Shown in pieces: positions 31,975 through 37,999 of a stretch of 37,999 bases of DNA. The notes beneath the pieces were generated by a model. The model was given only the letters and a program-made list of their open reading frames with translations. It was not told the DNA's origin and did no database searches. The translations under genes and the position numbers were made by a program. Origin of the DNA: Firmicutes bacterium UBA5559 (lineage in GTDB: Bacteria > Bacillota > Clostridia > Peptostreptococcales > Anaerovoracaceae); assembly GCA_002425705.1 (NCBI GenBank), contig DIMT01000014.1, positions 1 to 37,999 of the forward strand. Direction: 5' to 3'. Position 1 is the stretch's first letter; each line of letters opens with the position of its first letter.

Positions 31975-34167
31975 ATGGATGAAATGAAATGCCCGGTTAC
32001 CGGTCATACGAAAAAGCCGATAGCTGGCGGTGGTACTTCGAATCAGGACTGGTGGCCCAACCGGCTGAACCTGAAGGTCCTGCATCAGAATTCCCCCCTG
32101 AGCAGCCCCATGGGGGAAGATTTTAACTACGCAGAAGAATTCAAACAACTGGATCTGGCAGCCGTTAAAAAAGACTTAGTAGACCTGATGACGGATTCCA
32201 AGGAATGGTGGCCGGCGGACTATGGTCACTACGGTCCCTTGTTTATCCGGATGGCCTGGCACAGTGCCGGTACCTACCGGATGGGTGACGGGCGGGGCGG
32301 TGCTTCCGACGGAACCCAGCGGTTTGCACCCCTGAACAGCTGGCCGGACAACGTGAACCTGGATAAAGCAAGGCGCCTGCTCTGGCCGGTAAAGAAAAAA
32401 TACGGAAGAAAGATTTCCTGGGCGGACCTGATGATCCTGGCGGGAAACTGCGCTTTGGAATCCATGGGATTTGAGACCTTCGGCTTTGCCGGTGGAAGAG
32501 AAGATGTCTGGGAACCCCAGGAGGATGTCTATTGGGGTTCAGAGGCCGAATGGCTGGGGGATAAAAGGTATTCCGATGAACGGAAGCTGGAAAATCCACT
32601 GGCTGCTGTCCAGATGGGCCTGATTTATGTCAATCCGGAAGGGCCGAATGGCATGCCGGATGCGGTAGCCTCCGGAAAAGATGTCCGGGAAACCTTTGCT
32701 CGGATGGCCATGAATGACGAAGAGACCGTGGCCCTGATTGCCGGTGGCCATACCTTTGGCAAGTGCCACGGAGCCGGCCCGGCCACCCATGTTGGACCGG
32801 AACCGGAAGCTGCTCCCATTGAAGACATGGGGCTGGGATGGAAGAGCACCTTCCATAGCGGCAAAGGAATCCACACCATCGGAAGCGGCATCGAAGGAGC
32901 CTGGAAACCCAAACCAACCACCTGGGACATGGGTTACCTAAATACCTTATTTGATTATGACTGGAACCTGGTGAAGAGCCCGGCAGGAGCCTATCAGTGG
33001 GTCCCCACCGATCCGGAAGCCTTTACCACCGTTGAGGATGCCCACGATCCCAACAAAAAACACGCTCCCATGATGACGACAGCGGATCTTTCCCTGCGAA
33101 TGGATCCCGGATTTGCCCCCATCGCCAAACGATACCGGGATCATCCGGAAGAGTTTGCCGACGCATTTGCAAGAGCCTGGTTCAAGCTGACCCACCGGGA
33201 TATGGGACCAAAATCCAGATATCTGGGGCCGGAAGTTCCAAAAGAGGATCTGATCTGGCAGGATCCGGTGCCACCGGTGGACCATGAACTGATCAACAGC
33301 CACGATATCGAAGAACTGAAAAGTGATATACTGAAATCCGGCCTGACGGTCAGCCAGCTGGTGTCCGTCGCCTGGGCCTCTGCCTCCACCTTCCGGGGAT
33401 CGGATAAGCGGGGAGGAGCCAACGGAGCCCGAATCCGGCTGGAGCCTCAGAAAAGCTGGGAAGTCAACGAACCGGAACAGTTGGGCAAAGTCCTGGGGGT
33501 TCTGGAAAAGATCCAGGCGGACTTTAACGGAGCCCAGTCCGGCAATAAAAAAGTATCTCTGGCAGATCTGATCGTCCTCGGCGGATGTGCCGCAATCGAG
33601 CAGGCAGCCAGAAACGCAGGAAGCAATATTGAAGTGTCCTTCAGCCCCGGCAGAACCGATGCCCTGGAGGAGCAGACCGATACGGTTTCCTTCCATGTAC
33701 TGGAACCGAAGGCAGACGGATTCCGCAATTACCAGAAGACCAAGTACAGCGTTTCGGCAGAAGAGATGCTGGTGGATAAAGCTCAGCTGCTGACCCTGAC
33801 TGCCCCTGAAATGACGGTTTTGGTGGGAGGCTTGCGGGTTCTGGGTGCCAACTACCGGCAGTTGCCCCACGGGGTATTCACCGACAAACCGGGAGCCCTG
33901 ACCAATGACTTCTTCGTAAACATCCTGGATATGAACACGGAATGGAAGCCGGTCAACGAAGAAAGAGATGTTTTTGAAGGCAGAGACCGGGCAACAGGAG
34001 AGCTGAAGTGGACCGGAACCAGGGTCGACCTGATTTTCGGGTCCCATTCGGAGATGAGAGCCATTTCCGAGGTTTACGGAAGCGACGACGCCCAGGTAAA
34101 ATTCCTGGAAGACTTTGTAGCTGCCTGGAATAAGGTGATGAACGCGGACCGGTTTGATCTGGCTTAA
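31975..34167 (+). CDS. katG: Catalase-peroxidase
   Basis: 730 aa, full-length bifunctional heme enzyme that destroys hydrogen peroxide. The distal triad R92-W95-H96 is in IRMAWHSAGTYR. The Tyr of the Met-Tyr-Trp adduct is in LIYVNPEGP and the Met in FARMAMNDEE. The proximal heme His is in IAGGHTFGK. The degenerate second peroxidase half follows. The ribosome binding site is AAAGGAGG. It has its own promoter and ends before a hairpin, so it is monocistronic. In an anaerobe it marks oxygen defence, along with bacterioferritin. Confidence 0.97.
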   Translation: MDEMKCPVTGHTKKPIAGGGTSNQDWWPNRLNLKVLHQNSPLSSPMGEDFNYAEEFKQLDLAAVKKDLVDLMTDSKEWWPADYGHYGPLFIRMAWHSAGTYRMGDGRGGASDGTQRFAPLNSWPDNVNLDKARRLLWPVKKKYGRKISWADLMILAGNCALESMGFETFGFAGGREDVWEPQEDVYWGSEAEWLGDKRYSDERKLENPLAAVQMGLIYVNPEGPNGMPDAVASGKDVRETFARMAMNDEETVALIAGGHTFGKCHGAGPATHVGPEPEAAPIEDMGLGWKSTFHSGKGIHTIGSGIEGAWKPKPTTWDMGYLNTLFDYDWNLVKSPAGAYQWVPTDPEAFTTVEDAHDPNKKHAPMMTTADLSLRMDPGFAPIAKRYRDHPEEFADAFARAWFKLTHRDMGPKSRYLGPEVPKEDLIWQDPVPPVDHELINSHDIEELKSDILKSGLTVSQLVSVAWASASTFRGSDKRGGANGARIRLEPQKSWEVNEPEQLGKVLGVLEKIQADFNGAQSGNKKVSLADLIVLGGCAAIEQAARNAGSNIEVSFSPGRTDALEEQTDTVSFHVLEPKADGFRNYQKTKYSVSAEEMLVDKAQLLTLTAPEMTVLVGGLRVLGANYRQLPHGVFTDKPGALTNDFFVNILDMNTEWKPVNEERDVFEGRDRATGELKWTGTRVDLIFGSHSEMRAISEVYGSDDAQVKFLEDFVAAWNKVMNADRFDLA

Positions 34168-34220
34168 CCAATGGCTACAACCCTGCTGAGAAAAGCAGTA
34201 TTCGACCAATAAGAATTTTG

Positions 34221-34251
34221 GGAGGGCATGAAAAATGCCCTCCTGACTTTG
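34221..34251 (+). terminator. Probable terminator after katG
   Basis: GGAGGGCAT/ATGCCCTCC perfect 9-bp stem, loop GAAAA, followed by a weak T-rich stretch (TGACTTTGT). Confidence 0.55.
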
Positions 34252-34286
34252 TATGGCAAACGAAAAAGATAGGAGAAAATAATTTT

Positions 34287-35234
34287 ATGAAGAAGACCAG
34301 AATATTATTGCTTATGACATTGATCCTGACCCTGGCAGCCTTTGGTACCGGATGCGGATCCCGGGAAAGCAAACCCCAGGAGCAGCCAGATATCGAAAAC
34401 ACCCAGGACTTGTCGCTGACCGTTGGCATCATGCCGGCAGTGGATTCGGCTCCCCTGCTTTTGGCAGAGGAGATGGGGTTTTTTGATGGCCTGGGGCTGT
34501 CCGTGGAGCTGCAGCTGTTTAATAACCCCCAGGATCGGCAGAGTGCCCTGCAGACCGGCAGCATCGACGGAGCAATTACCGATTTGATTGCAGTGGCAAC
34601 TAACGTGGATAGCGGCTTTGACATCAAAGCGACAACGATGACCAATGGTGTCTTTCCGGTGCTTTCCAAGGAAGGGGCAGGGGAAAAGAAGGACATTAAG
34701 GTGGGCATGATGGAAGTCAGTGTCACCAACTTCCTGATCGATGAGTGGCTGAGCGGTCAATATAATATTGAAAAGGTCTTCATCAACGATATACCAGCCA
34801 GGCTGGCGGCCATCGGAAGCGGTCAGCTGGACATGGGGCTTTTCCCGGAACCGCTGGCTTCTATGGGTGAACTCAATGGACTGACCAAGAATGTTTATCA
34901 GCCGGAAAGTGGATTCTGCCCGGATGTGATCGTTTTCAGCGGAAAAGCGTTGACGGAAAAAGAGGAAGCCATCCGACTCTTCCATCAGGCTTATGATCAG
35001 GCCGTGGAAGCAATCAACCAGGATTCCGCTCTGGCCAGAGACATCCTGATGGCGAAAATCCCCAATCTGAATCCGGACATCAAAGACAACATTCTGCTGC
35101 CGGAATACACGAAGGCATCCCTGCCCGATGACGCCTATATTGAAAAAATCATTCGCTGGACCGCAGAAACCATGAAAAAGGAATTAGTCGTCACCCCTGC
35201 GGACCTGGCAGAAAGAAAGTTCACCCAATCATGA
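34287..35234 (+). CDS. ABC transporter substrate-binding lipoprotein, NitT/TauT type
   Basis: 315 aa. The signal peptide has a lipobox (LAAFGTGC) near residue 22. The mature domain begins LSLTVGIMPAVDSAPLLLAEEMGFF and continues FNNPQDRQSALQTGSIDGAITD, the SsuA/THI5-like fold that binds nitrate, sulfonates, taurine or pyrimidine precursors. ATG 34287 is chosen because the lipoprotein signal follows directly; the open frame upstream runs across the katG terminator. Its stop overlaps the ATPase ATG. The ligand is unknown. Confidence 0.88.
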   Translation: MKKTRILLLMTLILTLAAFGTGCGSRESKPQEQPDIENTQDLSLTVGIMPAVDSAPLLLAEEMGFFDGLGLSVELQLFNNPQDRQSALQTGSIDGAITDLIAVATNVDSGFDIKATTMTNGVFPVLSKEGAGEKKDIKVGMMEVSVTNFLIDEWLSGQYNIEKVFINDIPARLAAIGSGQLDMGLFPEPLASMGELNGLTKNVYQPESGFCPDVIVFSGKALTEKEEAIRLFHQAYDQAVEAINQDSALARDILMAKIPNLNPDIKDNILLPEYTKASLPDDAYIEKIIRWTAETMKKELVVTPADLAERKFTQS

Positions 35235-35992
35235 TCAACATTTCGGATTTGAGGGTCCGCTACGGCCGGGAGACGGCCCTGGACGGTATCCAGTTGAATA
35301 TTCAGAAGAACAAGACTTGCGCCATCATCGGCCCATCCGGCTGTGGCAAGACCACCCTTCTCTACACCATGGCAGGGCTGATTTCCCCTGAGTCCGGCAA
35401 GGTATTGATTGCAGGAGAGGAAACCCGTTCCGTCCGGAAGGAAACCGGGTTGATCTCCCAAAGCGGAGGCCTTCTGCCATGGAAGACTGCCCGGGAAAAC
35501 GTTGCTCTGGGTTTGAAAGCCAGAGGGGTAGGAAAAGAACAGATAACCCGTCGGGTATCCATGATCCTGGAAGAACTGGGAATCCTGGAACACCAGCACA
35601 AGTATCCATCCCAGCTTTCCGGCGGCCAGAAACAGCGGGTGTCCATTGCCAGGACCCTGGTGCTGGAACCGGATCTTCTCCTGATGGATGAGGCTTCCTC
35701 AGCCTTGGATGCCCTGACCCGGGAGCATATCCAGAATCTGATTCTCCGATTGTACCTGAAAAATCCCACCACCCTGGTGCTGGTCACCCATAGCATTGAA
35801 GAGGCTGTATTTCTGGGGCAGACCATCGTCATCATGGAACGGGCAGCCATCAAGCAGGTTATCGAAAACCCCTATTTCGGTGATGAAGATATTCGCTCCG
35901 GTCCGGAGTATTACCACATCTGCCAGGAGGTCCGGGGCTGGCTGAAAGAGGAAACAGAGGCCGCCTTAGGAGAGGGGAGGCGGGAAAGTTGA
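35231..35992 (+). CDS. ABC transporter ATP-binding protein, NitT/TauT type
   Basis: 253 aa. Walker A GPSGCGKTT (33-41), Q-loop LISQSGGLLPW, signature LSGGQKQRVSIAR, Walker B LLLMDEASSALDA, and H-loop VTHSIEEA are present. The residues after Walker B read ASSALDA where many members have PFSALDA. It energises uptake through the permease encoded next. Start and stop overlap both neighbours by a few bases, so the three genes are coupled. Confidence 0.93.
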   Translation: MINISDLRVRYGRETALDGIQLNIQKNKTCAIIGPSGCGKTTLLYTMAGLISPESGKVLIAGEETRSVRKETGLISQSGGLLPWKTARENVALGLKARGVGKEQITRRVSMILEELGILEHQHKYPSQLSGGQKQRVSIARTLVLEPDLLLMDEASSALDALTREHIQNLILRLYLKNPTTLVLVTHSIEEAVFLGQTIVIMERAAIKQVIENPYFGDEDIRSGPEYYHICQEVRGWLKEETEAALGEGRRES

Positions 35993-36753
35993 AAATTCTG
36001 AAACTGCTCCTCCAAAGCAGGACCCTGGCCGGTCTTGTGATGATTCTGATCCTCTGGCAGCTGCTCCATGTGGGGGTTTCCTCCCGAATCATGCCGGGAC
36101 CTTTGGAAACGACCTTGGCCTTTTTCCGACTTCTTTCGGAGGGTCTGTTGCTCCACATAGGAATTAGTTTCTATCGAATTGTCGCGGCCATGGCCGTTGC
36201 CATGTTCCTCGGGGTGCCTCTGGGGCTCTGGATGGGACTTTCCAAAAGGGCAGACTGGATCCTGTCCCCCATGACCTATATTCTCTATCCCATTCCGAAA
36301 GTGGCCTTCCTTCCTCTCTTTATGGTCCTGTTTGGTCTGGGAGATGCTTCGAAAATCATCCTGATCATCGCCATCATCGTCTTTCCGATTATTCTGGCCG
36401 TGCGGGATGGTGTGAAGGAGATACCGGAGGAACTTCACTATTCGGTTCGTTCTCTGGGGTTGAATCAAAGGCAGATCTATACCGAGCTGGTGCTACCGGC
36501 AGTGCTCCCGAAAATCCTGTCAGCCCTGCGGGTCAGCATCGGCGTCAGCATCGCTACCCTCTTCTTCAGCGAGAACTTCGCCACCACCTACGGTATCGGT
36601 TATTTTATCATGAACGCCTGGATCATGGCCGATTATGTGGGCATGTTTGCGGGCATCCTGGCTATGAGTCTGATGGGAATCCTTATTTTCAAGGGAGTGG
36701 ACCTGCTGGAAAAAAGGCTCTGCCCCTGGCTACTCGTGACCGCCAGTGGCTGA
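35989..36753 (+). CDS. ABC transporter permease, NitT/TauT type
   Basis: 254 aa with about six transmembrane helices. The EAA loop that contacts the ATPase is visible in EIPEELHYSVRSLGLNQRQI. It starts at TTG 35989, overlapping the ATPase stop (TTGA), after GGGGAGGCGGGAAAG. It is the last gene of the importer operon. Confidence 0.92.
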   Translation: MKILKLLLQSRTLAGLVMILILWQLLHVGVSSRIMPGPLETTLAFFRLLSEGLLLHIGISFYRIVAAMAVAMFLGVPLGLWMGLSKRADWILSPMTYILYPIPKVAFLPLFMVLFGLGDASKIILIIAIIVFPIILAVRDGVKEIPEELHYSVRSLGLNQRQIYTELVLPAVLPKILSALRVSIGVSIATLFFSENFATTYGIGYFIMNAWIMADYVGMFAGILAMSLMGILIFKGVDLLEKRLCPWLLVTASG

Positions 36754-36866
36754 ATTTAAGCCTTTTAGACAATCGCACCCCCTTTCCCTAAAAATTGGTA
36801 TAAAATAATTTTAGGAATGGATTCAAAATGGAATGACATCCGGTTCGCTGGTAGAGGATGAGGAAC

Positions 36867-36895
36867 CCTCGATTAATAGTCGAGGATTTTCCTTT
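36867..36895 (+). terminator. Possible terminator of the ABC operon
   Basis: CCTCGA/TCGAGG stem with seven-base loop, then ATTTTCCTTTG. It lies 113 bases after the permease gene. The stretch before it holds TATAAAAT at 36799 inside a loose inverted repeat but no -35. Confidence 0.45.
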
Positions 36896-36929
36896 GAAAT
36901 AACCAATTGAGGGAGTTTGCATAATAAAT

Positions 36930-36968
36930 GGGAGGGAAATCGGTTGATTTTATACCAATTTCCCTCCC
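36930..36968. terminator. 11-bp hairpin between converging genes
   Basis: GGGAGGGAAAT (36930-36940) and ATTTCCCTCCC (36958-36968) pair perfectly, with an inner GGT/ACC extension. No strong T run on either strand; probably a terminator for the minus-strand gene that follows. Confidence 0.45.
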
Positions 36969-37053
36969 AAAATGAGTTTATTGTCTAAAAGGCCTATACA
37001 TTCCCATTATGGTTCCGATTCCCTCGGCGTTTCCCCGGTGGGTTGCCGTCTCG

Positions 37054-37380
37054 CTATAAAATGCCCTTTCTTCGATTGAAAAGGGCGGTTGCCGAGTGCT
37101 GCATCTCTTCCCAGGAGTCGAAGTCGGTGTGGACCTGGATGTGCTTTTCAAACTCGTCGTCGGGGGGGAGAGCGTCAAACTCTTCCCGGGTCCGGTTCTC
37201 GTAGCCTCCGGCAGAGAGAAAATCCGAAAACGTGGCGTATTCTGTGTTGCCCGACATAAAGTCCGGTGAAAACAGTTGATCCATTTCCAATTCTCCGCTG
37301 GCTGCCTGGGCGGCCTCTCTAAGTTCTTTTTCGATGGGTGTCAATCCGGATTCTTTGACTTTGTGATCGTTCTGCATCAT
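37054..37380 (-). CDS. Hypothetical protein, 108 aa
   Basis: Acidic, soluble, no signal peptide and no helix long enough for a membrane. I do not recognise it. It has a good ribosome binding site (AAAGGTGG five bases before the ATG). The middle reads as a run of Asp/Glu- and Phe-rich segments (EYATFSDFLSAGGYENRT, EFDALPPDDEFEKH). Its 5' end lies 50 bases from the stop of the thioredoxin-like gene on the same strand, so the two may be cotranscribed. Confidence 0.7.
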   Translation of the reverse strand: MMQNDHKVKESGLTPIEKELREAAQAASGELEMDQLFSPDFMSGNTEYATFSDFLSAGGYENRTREEFDALPPDDEFEKHIQVHTDFDSWEEMQHSATALFNRRKGIL

Positions 37381-37430
37381 GTGCACCACCTTTCTTTTTT
37401 CTTTTCTATTTCTTTTTTATTATAACACTT

Positions 37431-37820
37431 TTATTCTTCCAGAAACCCAGGACCGGAGCTACGGGATTCGATGATCTGCGACAAAATGCGCGTTATCTGG
37501 TTCAGATCCATGAAGCGGCTTTCCCGAAGAACCTCCCGCCCTTCCCAGAAAATCAGAAGGGTGGGGACGGTAAATACCAGAAGCTGGCCACAGATTTCCG
37601 GATGTTTTTCCGACTCGATGACGATCAGGTGATAATCCCGCCCTTCCTTCCCATCCTCCATTTCCAGGAGAGCCTTTTGAAGTTTGGGCAGCATAGCGTG
37701 GCAAACGGTACAGGGCTCCGCAGCGAAATAGAGGAGAAGAGGAACGGCCTCTTCCATGCATTTTTTCAGCGTATACATAGCCATTTCGTTTTTCATGAAA
37801 TCCATATCCAGTTGACTCAT
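37431..37820 (-). CDS. Thioredoxin-like protein with CTVC active site
   Basis: 129 aa thioredoxin fold. The redox pair C37/C40 (EPCTVCHAML) sits after LLLYFAA, and the cis-proline loop is FTVPTLLIF (P86). CTVC differs from the CGPC of classical thioredoxin, so redox potential or partner may differ. The start at 37820 follows GAAGGGG; an open frame reaches 37901 but crosses the probable promoter region. It is cytoplasmic, as no signal is seen. Confidence 0.85.
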   Translation of the reverse strand: MSQLDMDFMKNEMAMYTLKKCMEEAVPLLLYFAAEPCTVCHAMLPKLQKALLEMEDGKEGRDYHLIVIESEKHPEICGQLLVFTVPTLLIFWEGREVLRESRFMDLNQITRILSQIIESRSSGPGFLEE

Positions 37821-37864
37821 CCGGGCCCCTTCTTTCCATCCGTGATTTGGAAGTACAGCCAGTA

Positions 37865-37894
37865 TTGACTTTTTTATTTCCTTACCCTTATAAT
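37865..37894 (+). promoter_or_regulatory. Promoter of the last, partial gene
   Basis: TTGACT, 18 bases, TATAAT on the plus strand, divergent from the thioredoxin-like gene. Confidence 0.5.
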
Positions 37895-37919
37895 ATACCA
37901 CAAGGAGATTTAAATTAAA

Positions 37920-37999
37920 ATGGAAGACGACCCTGAGCCCCGGAGTTTCCGGTGGATACTTTTATTAAAACATAGAATCCAAGAAATTTTAAAGGACAG
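37920..37999 (+). CDS. Start of an unidentified gene, cut by the window end
   Basis: ATG at 37920 with AAGGAG 12 bases upstream and a promoter before it. Twenty-six codons are present (begins MEDDPEPRSFRWILLLKH) and the frame stays open to the end. Too short to assign. Confidence 0.45.
   Translation, partial: MEDDPEPRSFRWILLLKHRIQEILKD

Noticed and set aside
36791..36900. Small RNA gene downstream of the ABC permease
   Set aside because: There is a -10-like TATAAA and a downstream hairpin, but no -35 and no conserved structure I recognise.
1..37999. CRISPR arrays, insertion sequences, prophage genes
   Set aside because: No regularly spaced repeats, transposase, integrase or phage structural genes were found.

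Overview
The window looks like the chromosome of an anaerobic, moderately GC-rich member of the Bacillota, most likely class Clostridia. This rests on the strong AGGAGG-type ribosome binding sites, sigma-A promoters with 17-bp spacers, U-tracted intrinsic terminators, the long-form GltX, and a full NiFe-hydrogenase maturation set. I cannot name the genus. No plasmid, phage, IS element or CRISPR array is visible.

Layout. 1-6.2 kb: a tightly overlapping hypA-hypB-hypF-(ybaK-like)-hypC-hypD-hypE operon for building the NiFe(CN)2CO centre; the hydrogenase itself is not in the window. 6.3-11.4 kb: gltX on the minus strand, then a hotdog thioesterase, a DEAD-box RNA helicase and malQ on the plus strand. 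11.4-18.3 kb: a sulfur and aspartate-family amino acid region with an Rrf2 regulator (IscR-like cysteines), a Met-rich 40-codon leader ORF plus terminator ahead of metY, a DUF6506 gene, tRNA-Glu(CUC), cysK, thrC and a DHA2-type MFS transporter. 18.3-18.9 kb: tRNA-Ser(GGA) followed by an unusual array of hairpins, a 30-bp repeat present twice, and a tRNA-like minihelix. 18.9-22.8 kb: a more AT-rich stretch with bacterioferritin, DUF1847, and a TetR-small membrane protein-amidohydrolase-alpha/beta hydrolase operon. 22.9-31.7 kb: a lipoprotein amidohydrolase, a membrane LuxR regulator, a sensor kinase, a response regulator with a DUF2294/MpsC-like output domain, a saccharopine dehydrogenase-like oxidoreductase and an APC permease. 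32-38 kb: katG, a NitT/TauT-type ABC importer, two small minus-strand genes (one an orphan, one thioredoxin-like) and the start of one more gene.

The most noteworthy signal is at 11.93-12.24 kb. A consensus promoter drives a short ORF with nine methionine codons within thirteen positions. It is followed by a 12-bp intrinsic terminator and then by metY, a methionine-biosynthesis gene. This has the architecture of a ribosome-mediated methionine attenuator, in a phylum where S-box and T-box RNAs normally do this job. A second, weaker leader-ORF/terminator arrangement precedes the saccharopine dehydrogenase-like gene. The tRNA-Ser-linked repeats and the REC-DUF2294 fusion are the other observations worth following up.
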